Shown one piece after another: positions 18,095 through 26,691 of a stretch of DNA of 52,723 nt; position 1 is the first letter of the stretch; each line of letters begins with the position of its first letter. The notes under the pieces are model-generated. The model was not told the origin of the DNA. It saw only the letters and a program-made list of their open reading frames with translations, and searched no databases. Source of the DNA: Chloroflexota bacterium (lineage in GTDB: Bacteria > Chloroflexota > Anaerolineae > Anaerolineales > Anaerolineaceae); assembly GCA_009773005.1 (NCBI GenBank), contig WOUT01000014.1, positions 1-52,723 of the forward strand, in the 5' to 3' direction. The translations under genes were made by a program, and so were the position numbers.

Positions 18095-19021
18095 TTACTT
18101 GATCTTTACCACAACAGAATTCAATGTCATTAAAGAACCGTCTGCCATACTTAATTCAGACAATTCCAGTCTGACGACAGAACCTGGTGGAAACACTGGC
18201 AAAGTTACCAGGTTGTTAAATATTGCGGGTGCGCCCATGTCGGTCGCTGAAACCATGAATCCTGAGTTGAACAGTTCAGCTCCGCTGAGATCGAGTACTT
18301 TGAAGGATAAATTATTCTCAAATGGACCGATCGGCATCGACCCTCCGATTTGAACCGTCGTTTGAACCTCACTACCGTCTGCTGGAAAATCGATATTAAT
18401 CGACCGTGCTTTTCCGGTTGCAGACATTGAGGATTGTGCAGTAAGTGTCACCGTCTCAATAAGCAGCCGATAGGTTTGTTCAACAGCAAAGGAAGGTGCG
18501 ACCAAAGCGTCGCCCACACTGTGGATGACTGCATTAACAATGATCTTGCCGTTTTCGATTGCAACCGAATTGATGATCGGACGGTCATCAAGGTATCTGT
18601 CACCTGCTTGATAGAATTGATCCCTATTGCTGGCAACCACAACCAAAGAGACAAATACGCCCGTCCCGCCGCTGCTTTCGGCAAGAAAAACAGCAGCGTC
18701 TTCGATGCCGTCTCCATTCAGGTCTCCGAAAGCGAGTTGAGGTTGAAGCGCGACAGAATAGGTCCCTGTAGAATCAGTCCCTTCATAATTACCGTTGGTG
18801 AGTTGCACGGATTTTTGTAACTTCGGGGCGTAATAAACCGAATTCATCAATGCGTCTGCATCCAAACCGGGTGCAACAACAGTTTGTGATGGTTCTACGA
18901 TTGCAGTGAGTTGGACCAACGTTGTGGGTTGCGGGAGTGCTGTCGGTGTGGGGATCATCGGCGTGCATGCGGTGAGTATAAGAATAAAACTGATCAACAG
19001 GAATCTACAAATTTTCTTCAT
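18095..19021 (-). CDS. Lipoprotein with C-terminal Gmad2 immunoglobulin-like domain
   Basis: 308 residues. Signal peptide with lipobox LTAC (lipidated Cys19), then a Pro/Thr-rich linker. The middle (about 55-200) includes a DLNGDGIEDAAVFL segment resembling a Ca-binding loop. The last 100 residues (INIDFPADGSEVQ to the end) match the Gmad2 beta-sandwich found in bacterial surface lipoproteins. Good AAGGAG site. 26 bases before the CruF-like gene, so probably one transcript. Role unknown, likely extracytoplasmic. Confidence 0.78.
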   Translation of the reverse strand: MKKICRFLLISFILILTACTPMIPTPTALPQPTTLVQLTAIVEPSQTVVAPGLDADALMNSVYYAPKLQKSVQLTNGNYEGTDSTGTYSVALQPQLAFGDLNGDGIEDAAVFLAESSGGTGVFVSLVVVASNRDQFYQAGDRYLDDRPIINSVAIENGKIIVNAVIHSVGDALVAPSFAVEQTYRLLIETVTLTAQSSMSATGKARSINIDFPADGSEVQTTVQIGGSMPIGPFENNLSFKVLDLSGAELFNSGFMVSATDMGAPAIFNNLVTLPVFPPGSVVRLELSELSMADGSLMTLNSVVVKIK

Positions 19022-19076
19022 AATAAATACTCCTTAGTTCCCAACCTTAATATTTTCTATTAATCTGTCAAACCAC

Positions 19077-19105
19077 TTGAATATCAGAAAAATAAAGCGT
19101 ATAAT
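19077..19105 (+). promoter_or_regulatory. Promoter of the dcw operon (mraZ promoter)
   Basis: -35 TTGAAT (19077-19082), 17-base spacer, -10 TATAAT (19100-19105). Predicted transcription start about 19112, which leaves a leader of about 78 bases before mraZ. Confidence 0.85.
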
Positions 19106-19115
19106 GTGTACATTG

Positions 19116-19140
19116 GTGGTAAATAGTGGGTCAAAGTGGA
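19116..19140 (+). promoter_or_regulatory. MraZ operator: three GTGG boxes with 10-base period
   Basis: GTGGT at 19116, GTGGG at 19126, GTGGA at 19136, exactly one helical turn apart, just after the predicted transcription start. MraZ represses its own operon by binding tandem TGGG-type repeats of this spacing. Confidence 0.85.
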
Positions 19141-19141
19141 G

Positions 19142-19161
19142 CGCCGGACAATAATCCGGCG
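19142..19161 (+). other. Leader hairpin before mraZ
   Basis: Perfect 7-bp stem CGCCGGA / TCCGGCG with a CAATAA loop in the 5' leader, ending 28 bases before the mraZ start. Could affect mRNA stability or translation. Confidence 0.5.
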
Positions 19162-19189
19162 TTCGCCATATCTACGAAAGGTAGAACTA

Positions 19190-19633
19190 ATGTTCCCGTT
19201 TTTTGTCGGCACCTACGAACACAACATCGATGAAAAAAACCGGATAACCTTCCCGGCTCGTTTTCGCGAGCAGTTAGGTGAAGGCGCTTACATCATTCGT
19301 GGGTTCGACAATAACCTTGTGGTTATGCCTTCTACTCGTTTCAAACAACTTTCCGATCTTGTCAATGCCCTGAACTTTGGTGACCCGGATGTTCGCGATT
19401 TTCAGCGTCTTTTATTCTCTAATGCATCCGAGATCGAATTCGATAAGAATGGTCGATTCATCATACCTCAAAACCTGCGCGGCTTGGCGAAAATTGACGG
19501 CGCGGTTGTTGTTCTAGGTTCAGGCGAAAAGATCGAAATATGGTCGCCTGAACTTCTTAGAAAACGGGAAGAACATTTTGAGAGCCCGAATGCAGTTGCG
19601 GAGCTCGCCAAGAAGTTCAACCTGTCATTCTGA
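19190..19633 (+). CDS. mraZ: MraZ, transcriptional regulator of the dcw cluster
   Basis: 147 residues. Two AbrB-like half-domains, each with the DxKxR pattern: DEKNRITFPARFRE (near residue 16) and DKNGRFIIPQNLRG (near 85), which form the DNA-binding surface in the ring-shaped oligomer. Represses the operon through the boxes at 19116-19140. Start at the ATG at 19190 (MFPFF), which matches family length; the GTG at 19136 would add 18 unrelated residues and lies inside the operator. Confidence 0.95.
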   Translation: MFPFFVGTYEHNIDEKNRITFPARFREQLGEGAYIIRGFDNNLVVMPSTRFKQLSDLVNALNFGDPDVRDFQRLLFSNASEIEFDKNGRFIIPQNLRGLAKIDGAVVVLGSGEKIEIWSPELLRKREEHFESPNAVAELAKKFNLSF

Positions 19634-20589
19634 TGGCTGTGATGATAGACAGCGGAATTAACCCACCGCATGTCTCAGTTCTTTACCAACAGATTATAAC
19701 TGCTTTGCGTCCAGAAAGTCCGGGGCTTTACGTTGACGCTACAATCGGAGCTGGAGGACACGCTTGGGGAATCCTCACTCAAAGTTCGCCAGATGGAAAA
19801 CTTCTTGGTCTGGACCTTGATCCTCAGGCGCTAGAAATCGCTCGCCAGCGCCTGTTGTCATTCTCTAACCGGGTGCGATTAGTTCACTCCTCCTACACTG
19901 CTCTCTCCACCGAATTGCTGACGTCAGGCTGGGACCACGTTGACGGCATCGTCATCGATCTGGGTGTTTCCTCGATGCAAATCGACTCTCCCGAACGTGG
20001 CTTCTCCTTCCTCAAAGATGGGCCGTTGGATATGCGTTTCGACCCGTCCCAGTCCGTCAGCGCAGCCGATTTGGTGAACCACGCCCCCGAAGAGGACCTC
20101 GCGGATTTACTGTGGCGGTACGGAGACGAACGCTCATCCCGCCGGATAGCCCGCGCTATCGTTCAAGCTCGTCCACTCCGCACGACTCTGGAACTGGCGA
20201 CGGTCATCGCCAAAAACGCAGGCAAACCCGGCAAGATCCACCCGGCGACCCGGTCGTTTCAAGCGCTGCGGATCGCGGTGAATCGTGAACTCAATTCATT
20301 GTCAGATTTCTTGCCTCAGGCAATCCAGGTTCTCGCGCCGGGCGGCAGACTAGCGATCATTTCCTTCCATTCGTTGGAAGACCGGATCGTAAAACAGTTT
20401 TTCAGGCAGGAAAGTCGGGATTGCATCTGTCCAACAGAACAACCTGTTTGCACTTGTAATCACAAGGCGTCAATCATCGAGATCACCCGGCGCCCTATCG
20501 AAGCTGAAGTTGAAGAAACAAAGAAAAATCCACGATCTCGCAGCGCCAAATTGCGGGTAGCAGAGAAAAAAATTGAGAATCTAACATGA
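19633..20589 (+). CDS. rsmH: RsmH (MraW), 16S rRNA C1402 N4-methyltransferase
   Basis: 318 residues. SAM-dependent methyltransferase: DATIGAGGHAWGIL motif I (near residue 36), DGIVIDLGVSSMQID (near 105), then GFSFLKDGPLDMRFD and the C-terminal SFHSLEDRIVKQFF. A Cys cluster (CICPTEQPVCTC) near the end is also a family trait. Its ATG overlaps the mraZ stop (TGATG). Confidence 0.95.
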   Translation: MAVMIDSGINPPHVSVLYQQIITALRPESPGLYVDATIGAGGHAWGILTQSSPDGKLLGLDLDPQALEIARQRLLSFSNRVRLVHSSYTALSTELLTSGWDHVDGIVIDLGVSSMQIDSPERGFSFLKDGPLDMRFDPSQSVSAADLVNHAPEEDLADLLWRYGDERSSRRIARAIVQARPLRTTLELATVIAKNAGKPGKIHPATRSFQALRIAVNRELNSLSDFLPQAIQVLAPGGRLAIISFHSLEDRIVKQFFRQESRDCICPTEQPVCTCNHKASIIEITRRPIEAEVEETKKNPRSRSAKLRVAEKKIENLT

Positions 20590-21107
20590 CTGTTTCAAAC
20601 GAAAGGACGACCAGAAGAAGAAAGCGCGCTAGTGTAAAGACCAAATTTACACAAGCCTTCAAACAAGCCCCTTGGCGAAACCAGGTCCAATACGCGGGTT
20701 TATTTCTGCTTGTTTTGGTGGTCATCCTACTGGTGGCTAGTGTCTATTTGAGCATTAGCGGTAGAGCCGCTGCCGCAGGGTTAAGCGCCTACCGTTTGAA
20801 TTTGGATCGTCAGGATCTCGAGCGACAGATTTCTGATCGCAAGGCGCAGATCGCGCAATTGACGTCCGCTGTTGTGATGGAAGAACGCGCAAAAGCCATG
20901 GGTTTCAAACGCATCGACCCTTCTCAAGCCATTTACATTTCTGTCCCTGGTTACGCCGGCAGACAGCCAGTAGTCTTGGCTGCCCCTCCAGGTATCGATG
21001 ATTCACATCGCTCGCTCGTTCTCCCTGGATATCGCCAATCATTATGGGATTGGCTCTTTCAGGGAATAAACCGTTTAAGCGAAAGTGTCGGAGGGAGATC
21101 ACAATGA
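20586..21107 (+). CDS. ftsL: FtsL-like cell division protein
   Basis: 173 residues. A basic N-terminal cytoplasmic tail (RRRKRASVKTK), one membrane helix (about 38-62), a short coiled coil (DLERQISDRKAQIAQL) and the AKAMGFKRIDPSQAIYI segment typical of FtsL/DivIC-type proteins, then a Pro-rich extracellular tail. It bridges FtsQ to FtsI/FtsW in the divisome. Overlaps rsmH by 4 bases and ftsI by 4. FtsL is poorly conserved, so the call rests on topology and position. Confidence 0.8.
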   Translation: MTVSNERTTRRRKRASVKTKFTQAFKQAPWRNQVQYAGLFLLVLVVILLVASVYLSISGRAAAAGLSAYRLNLDRQDLERQISDRKAQIAQLTSAVVMEERAKAMGFKRIDPSQAIYISVPGYAGRQPVVLAAPPGIDDSHRSLVLPGYRQSLWDWLFQGINRLSESVGGRSQ

Positions 21108-22882
21108 CTTTCTTCGGCAAACTCACCAGAATCAAGGCTTTAGGAATTCTGCTTTCTGCATTCGTCCTGGTCATCGCGATCCAGATGATCCGCATTCAAA
21201 CCAGCACTCATGCGGAATACCTCGATAAGTGGGCGAAAAATTATGGAGTCGAGGTTCGCACTATCCAGTCAGAGCGAGGGTATATTTATGACCGCTGGGG
21301 TCATTTGCTGGCTGGAAACAAAGAAGTCTATGAAGTAGGTGTTGAACTTCAATACGCAAGAAACCCGGCGGCAATAGCCTCTGCCGTGGCTTCTCTATTC
21401 GGCATTGATTACAACGAGGCATTCGCTTCAGCCAGCATGCCATTTAACGCCTCAACCAGCGTATATATCACGCTCGCGGATTTTATACCTTCAAATCAAA
21501 TCGAACAATTGGCGCAGCTAAAGAAAAATTACGAGAATGCCAATCCATTCGGGGATGATCCGGCCCTTCCATCATTGAGAGGCCTGGTTTGGACACCTCA
21601 CTTGCAGCGCATCTACCCGGAAGGCACTTTAGCCGCAAACGTCCTTGGCTTTTACACCTATTTTGACCGCGAAAACGGGAAGGGGTATTTTGGTGTTGAA
21701 GAGAAATATGACGACCTGCTGGCAGGGGTCAAACAGAAAGTACTTATCCAGTTGGATCCCTATGAAATGCAAGAGATCCCAACAGCGCCAGCTGGCGCCA
21801 GCCTCGTTCTGACATTGGATCGCGAAATTCAGAGTACAGTCGAAAAAATCCTTGATACCGCGGTTAAAAAAAATGGAGCCGCGAATGGCACAGTTATCGT
21901 GATGGATCCCAAAACTGGCGAGATCCTGGCTATGGCAAGCACTCCCCGTCTAAACCCCAACACTTACTGGGATTACGAAAAAGTGTTTACTCCCGGAATT
22001 CCTTTCAACAAAGCAGTCAGTCAAGTTTACGAACCAGGCTCGATTTTCAAGATTCTCACTATGGCAAGCGCATTGGATGCAGGTACCGTCAAACCCGATA
22101 CTCCCTTCATCGACACCGGAATCATTGAAGTCGGTGGATGGCCTATCTACAACTGGGACAGAGGTGCCTGGGGCGCCCAAAACATGGTCGGTTGCATGCA
22201 GCACTCCTTGAATGTCTGTCTTGCATGGGTTGCCACTCAGATTGGACCCACGCAGTTCTATGAATACTTGAACCGCTTCGGCATCGGCCACCGCACCAAC
22301 ATCGATCTGGCTGGTGAAGAAGCCTATCCACTCAGCGAGCCGGGTGATCCCATGTGGTACACCGTAAGTCTTGCCACGAACTCATTTGGTCAAGGTGTGG
22401 CAGTGACCCCTATTCAAATGGTGATGGCCGCTTCTGCGATTGCCAACAATGGTAAAATGGTCGCTCCGCACATTCTTCATGCCTACATCCAGAATGGACA
22501 GCAATATAATACAAATCCCCAAATTGTTGGAATGCCTATCACCGCAGAAACTGCACAAACGCTCACCCAAATGCTCACAATCTCGCTTGAAGAAGAATCT
22601 TCCAATGCATTGGTTGAAGGCTACCGCGTGGCAGGCAAAACGGGTACTGCTGAAATTGCAGTAAACGGAAGGTATTCCAGTAATTCTACTAACGCTTCCT
22701 TCGTCGGCTGGGGTCCAGTTGATGATCCAAAATTTCTGGTTTACGTTTGGCTTGAAAAACCCAAGAGCTCCATTTGGGGTTCTGTGGTCGCCGCCCCGGT
22801 ATTTCGGGATGTCGTGCAGGAATTGGTTGTTTTGATGAATATCCCTCCGGATGAGCTTCGTAAGAGCCTCCAGGGACAATAA
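21104..22882 (+). CDS. ftsI: FtsI, septal penicillin-binding protein (transpeptidase)
   Basis: 592 residues. One N-terminal membrane helix, a dimerisation domain (about 45-230), then the transpeptidase domain with all three motifs: SIFK with nucleophile Ser313 and Lys316, SLN at 368-370, and KTG at 512-514. Cross-links septal peptidoglycan. No PASTA repeats. Start is the ATG overlapping the ftsL stop (ATGA), with GGAGGGAG upstream. Confidence 0.94.
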   Translation: MTFFGKLTRIKALGILLSAFVLVIAIQMIRIQTSTHAEYLDKWAKNYGVEVRTIQSERGYIYDRWGHLLAGNKEVYEVGVELQYARNPAAIASAVASLFGIDYNEAFASASMPFNASTSVYITLADFIPSNQIEQLAQLKKNYENANPFGDDPALPSLRGLVWTPHLQRIYPEGTLAANVLGFYTYFDRENGKGYFGVEEKYDDLLAGVKQKVLIQLDPYEMQEIPTAPAGASLVLTLDREIQSTVEKILDTAVKKNGAANGTVIVMDPKTGEILAMASTPRLNPNTYWDYEKVFTPGIPFNKAVSQVYEPGSIFKILTMASALDAGTVKPDTPFIDTGIIEVGGWPIYNWDRGAWGAQNMVGCMQHSLNVCLAWVATQIGPTQFYEYLNRFGIGHRTNIDLAGEEAYPLSEPGDPMWYTVSLATNSFGQGVAVTPIQMVMAASAIANNGKMVAPHILHAYIQNGQQYNTNPQIVGMPITAETAQTLTQMLTISLEEESSNALVEGYRVAGKTGTAEIAVNGRYSSNSTNASFVGWGPVDDPKFLVYVWLEKPKSSIWGSVVAAPVFRDVVQELVVLMNIPPDELRKSLQGQ

Positions 22883-22892
22883 GAGGAAAAAG

Positions 22893-24311
22893 ATGTTAAC
22901 GCTGGCAGATGTTATTGAAGCAGAACAAAATGTGCGACCTGACCGCGCTTCTCTGGGTATCAGCGAAGCCGTGGTGGATTCACGCCAATCTATACCCGCT
23001 TCCCTTTTTGTCGCAATTCGCGGTGAGAAGGTAGACGGTCACAATTATGTCTCTGCAGCTTTCAAGAATGGCACTCATCTGGCTTTGATCCAACGGGAGA
23101 TTGACCCTTCGATTCCGGTTTTGGACCTCAGAGTTCCTTTTACGCAAGACACGGCTATTCCTGACCCTCCATTTGCCATTCGGGTCACAGATACAGTCAT
23201 AAGTCTTCAACAGTTATCAGGACACTGGCGTAAAAAATTTGATTTACGGGTTTTGGGCATTACTGGCAGTGTCGGAAAATCAACCACCAAAGAATTGGTC
23301 GCTGAAGTGCTTTGCCAGCGTTATCGCACATTGAAAAATCAGGGCAACCTGAATAACGAAATTGGGCTTCCCCTCACTCTCCTGCGCCTGAGCGCCGGGT
23401 ATGAGCGTGCGGTATTGGAAATGGGTTTCTATCAACTGGGAGAGATTAAATTCTTATGCAACCTGGCGTTACCGCACGTCGGCATTCTGACCAATATCGG
23501 TACTGTACATGCTGAACGCGCTGGTTCGCAGGAGGTTATTGCCCGCGGAAAAAGTGAGCTCGTTCAAGCCCTGCCCGCTGCGCCTACCGGGACTGCCATC
23601 CTGAATATGGACGATCCCTGGATCGTTCCCATGGCGAAAATCACGCATGCCAACGTTTTCTTTTATGGTCTCAATCAGGCTGCGGACCTTTGGGCTGATG
23701 AAATTGTCGGGCAAGGATTAAATGGCATACGCTTCCGTCTTCACTACCATGGTGAAAGCTTCACTATTCAGGCGCCAGTGATCGGTCAACACTCCATTCA
23801 TACCGTCCTGCGTGCGGTGGCAGCAGGGCTTGTTGAAGGGCTTTCGATGGACGAAATTGTGCATGGGCTACAGCAAGCCAGCAGCCAGTTACGACTTGTT
23901 GCTGTGCATACAAAGCAAGGGGCATTATTACTGGACGATACTTATAATGCCTCACCTGAATCCACGCTCGCTGCGTTGAATCTGCTTAACGAACTTCCGG
24001 GGCGTAAAATCGCTGTACTCGGTGGCATGTATGAACTTGGTATGTATGAAGAAACTGGTCACGAGTTGGTCGGCATTCGTGCTGCTGAAGTGGCTGACCA
24101 ATTGCTCACTCTTGGAGAACATGCCCGCATGATTTCCTCTGCTGCGATCAAGTCCGGTTTATCTTCATCCGCAGTAAATAATTTCGATGACTCGGCAGGA
24201 GTGGTTTCAGCCCTGCAATCATTATTAAAAGAAGGCGACGTCGTTTTGGTAAAAGGCTCACATGGTTTGAGAATGGACCGTATCGTCCAAGCCTTGGAGG
24301 TAGAAGAATGA
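22893..24311 (+). CDS. murF: MurF, UDP-MurNAc-tripeptide:D-Ala-D-Ala ligase
   Basis: 472 residues. Mur-ligase family: N-terminal domain with the DSRQSIPASLFVAIRG pattern, ATP-binding loop GITGSVGKSTTKE (near residue 122), a central NEIGLPLTLL segment (diagnostic of MurF) and DDTYNASPES at the start of the C-terminal domain. Adds D-Ala-D-Ala to the peptide stem. It follows ftsI by 10 bases, directly where murE usually sits. Confidence 0.95.
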   Translation: MLTLADVIEAEQNVRPDRASLGISEAVVDSRQSIPASLFVAIRGEKVDGHNYVSAAFKNGTHLALIQREIDPSIPVLDLRVPFTQDTAIPDPPFAIRVTDTVISLQQLSGHWRKKFDLRVLGITGSVGKSTTKELVAEVLCQRYRTLKNQGNLNNEIGLPLTLLRLSAGYERAVLEMGFYQLGEIKFLCNLALPHVGILTNIGTVHAERAGSQEVIARGKSELVQALPAAPTGTAILNMDDPWIVPMAKITHANVFFYGLNQAADLWADEIVGQGLNGIRFRLHYHGESFTIQAPVIGQHSIHTVLRAVAAGLVEGLSMDEIVHGLQQASSQLRLVAVHTKQGALLLDDTYNASPESTLAALNLLNELPGRKIAVLGGMYELGMYEETGHELVGIRAAEVADQLLTLGEHARMISSAAIKSGLSSSAVNNFDDSAGVVSALQSLLKEGDVVLVKGSHGLRMDRIVQALEVEE

Positions 24312-25300
24312 AAGAAACTTCATTGGCGCTTGCGTTAAGCGGATTGGGGTTCATCCTCGCGGTTATATGGGGAAGTCCATTATTACGGATTTTGCGCCAT
24401 TTCAGGCTTGGAAAAATGATCCGCGTTGATGGCCCCGACAGCCATATCACCAAAATGGGAACACCAACCATGGGAGGTGTTATGGTGATCGTACCGGTTG
24501 CAATCGTCTCAATTCTCTTAAATGCTGTCTCTCTTCTAGGACTAAATGTTCTTGGGCAGTCTATCTTGTTGCCTCTTTTGGTCATGGTGGCTTTCGGCAT
24601 TTTAGGCGCAATAGACGATTGGGAAGGCATCCGAGGTCCTCGTCATGGCATGGGAATGCGTGCCCGTACCAAATTCTTCATTCAAGTAATTTTGGCAGTT
24701 GCGACAGCTTATGCTCTCAAGAATATTTTAAACGTTCCTCAAATGTACTGGCCGGGATCCAAAGCCGTTTTTGATCTGGGTATTTTGTACATCCCACTGG
24801 CCACCTTTGTGATCGTTGCAATGTCTAATGCGGTCAACCTCACCGACGGGCTGGATGGTCTGGCTGGTTTAATCTCTGCCACTGCCTTTGCAGCATACGG
24901 CGGTATTGCTTTGATGCAAGGCAATTTATTTGTCGGGCGTTTCTGTTTCACCATCGTCGGCGCGATTTTTGGCTTCCTGTGGTTCAACGTTCACCCCGCC
25001 ATGCTCTTCATGGGTGATGCTGGTTCGCTCTCATTAGGCGCGTTGCTTGGCGTCATCTCATTAATGACCGGACAATGGCTATTGCTGCCCCTCATTGCGA
25101 TCATTCCTATTAGCAATAATGCCAGCGTGATTTTACAAGTTGCCTATTTCAAAATGACAAAAGGAAAACGACTCTTTAAGATGGCTCCTCTGCACCACCA
25201 TTTTGAGTTAATTGGTTGGAGTGAGACCCAGGTCGTACAACGTTTTTGGCTGATCAGTCTTTTGGCTGCCATGTTCGGCGTTGCGCTCGCCATGGCATAA
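24308..25300 (+). CDS. mraY: MraY, phospho-MurNAc-pentapeptide translocase
   Basis: 330 residues with about ten membrane helices. Catalytic/Mg motifs seen: IDDWEGI (near 102), NAVNLTDGLDGLAG (near 175), FMGDAGSLSLGALLG (near 236) and HHHFELIGW (near 297). Makes lipid I on the inner membrane face. ATGA overlap with murF. Confidence 0.96.
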   Translation: MKETSLALALSGLGFILAVIWGSPLLRILRHFRLGKMIRVDGPDSHITKMGTPTMGGVMVIVPVAIVSILLNAVSLLGLNVLGQSILLPLLVMVAFGILGAIDDWEGIRGPRHGMGMRARTKFFIQVILAVATAYALKNILNVPQMYWPGSKAVFDLGILYIPLATFVIVAMSNAVNLTDGLDGLAGLISATAFAAYGGIALMQGNLFVGRFCFTIVGAIFGFLWFNVHPAMLFMGDAGSLSLGALLGVISLMTGQWLLLPLIAIIPISNNASVILQVAYFKMTKGKRLFKMAPLHHHFELIGWSETQVVQRFWLISLLAAMFGVALAMA

Positions 25301-25308
25301 GGATAAAA

Positions 25309-26691
25309 ATGACAAATTGGAAAGGGAAACGCATTTTGATTATCGGAGCCGCCCGTCAGGGTCAGGCTCTGGCGCGTTTTCTTTCTCAACAAAGCGCGAA
25401 AGTCATTTTGAATGACAAGCGCTCCAAAGAGCAATTGAAAGGTGAAATGAGCGGGCTTCCAAAGATTGACATTGACTGGGTACTCGGAGAACATCCCCTT
25501 TCCTTGCTGGATCGGGTAGAGCTTGTTTGTGTTTCTGGCGGCATTCCGCTCAACCTGCCGATTATTCTTGAAGCGCAAAAACGAAAAATACAGATCAGCA
25601 ATGATTCTCAAATCTTTATGGAATCTGTCAAAGCCCCCGTGATCGCTATCACAGGTTCAGCCGGAAAGACTACCACAACCACTTTGGTTGGCAGAATGGC
25701 AACAGAAGCCGCGGTTTCACCCCAAAAAGTATGGGTTGGCGGCAATATCGGTGTGCCTCTGGTGGAATACCTTGATGAGATCCATCCGATTGATATCGTC
25801 ATTTTGGAACTTTCGAGTTTCCAACTGGAACAGATGACCGTCAGCCCGCATATCGCGGTGATCTTGAATATCACCCCCAATCACCTTGACCGGCATGGCA
25901 CCATGCAAGCCTATACCGCTGCCAAATCACGGATTCTGCAATTCCAGAATTCGGAAGATATTGCTGTTCTTAACCGCGAAGACTCTGGATCATGGGAATT
26001 ACGCAATCTCGTCAAAGGAAAACTGGTGACCTTTGGAATGCAACAACCTCCGATGGGTGAAACCGGTGTTTTCCTGAATAATGGGTTCATTACACTTCAG
26101 AGCAATAATGAAAATTATCCGATCATGCAGCATAATACCATTCAACTACGTGGGGAACACAACCTGCTAAACCTCCTGGCTGCCTGTGCAACTGCTTATG
26201 CTGCTGAATTCCCCTTTGAGGCAATGGTCAAAGGTATAGATGGATTTACAGGGGTCGAACACAGGCTGGAATTCGTGCGTACATGGAATGGCGTAATATG
26301 GATCAATGATTCCATCGCGACTGCGCCTGAACGCACTATGGCTGCCCTTCGTTCCTTCACTGAACCCCTTGTGCTTTTGCTTGGTGGACGAGACAAGAAC
26401 CTTCCTTGGGACGAACTCGCAGAACAGATTCACACCCGTGTAGATCATGTGATCCTCTTTGGAGAAGCAGCCGAAAAAATAGCCTCTGCCATCGGGCATC
26501 CCCATTCTGAAGACAGATTGATCGATGTACACAAAACCAATCGGTTTGAAGATGCCTTGGAAATTGCTGCCAGGGTGGCACGCAAAGGTAATATCGTTTT
26601 GCTTTCTCCGGGTTGCACAAGTTATGACGCTTTTTGTGATTTTGAGGAACGTGGAAACATCTTTAAGAAATGGGTCAATCAACAGCCATGA
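25309..26691 (+). CDS. murD: MurD, UDP-MurNAc-L-Ala:D-Glu ligase
   Basis: 460 residues. N-terminal nucleotide-binding domain (IIGAARQGQALARFL), ATP loop ITGSAGKTTTTTLV (near residue 110), then LELSSFQLEQ and NITPNHLDRHGT, both hallmarks of MurD, and a C-terminal LLGGRDKNLPW. Adds D-Glu to UDP-MurNAc-L-Ala. Start at 25309 with AAGGA upstream, 8 bases after mraY. Confidence 0.95.
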   Translation: MTNWKGKRILIIGAARQGQALARFLSQQSAKVILNDKRSKEQLKGEMSGLPKIDIDWVLGEHPLSLLDRVELVCVSGGIPLNLPIILEAQKRKIQISNDSQIFMESVKAPVIAITGSAGKTTTTTLVGRMATEAAVSPQKVWVGGNIGVPLVEYLDEIHPIDIVILELSSFQLEQMTVSPHIAVILNITPNHLDRHGTMQAYTAAKSRILQFQNSEDIAVLNREDSGSWELRNLVKGKLVTFGMQQPPMGETGVFLNNGFITLQSNNENYPIMQHNTIQLRGEHNLLNLLAACATAYAAEFPFEAMVKGIDGFTGVEHRLEFVRTWNGVIWINDSIATAPERTMAALRSFTEPLVLLLGGRDKNLPWDELAEQIHTRVDHVILFGEAAEKIASAIGHPHSEDRLIDVHKTNRFEDALEIAARVARKGNIVLLSPGCTSYDAFCDFEERGNIFKKWVNQQP

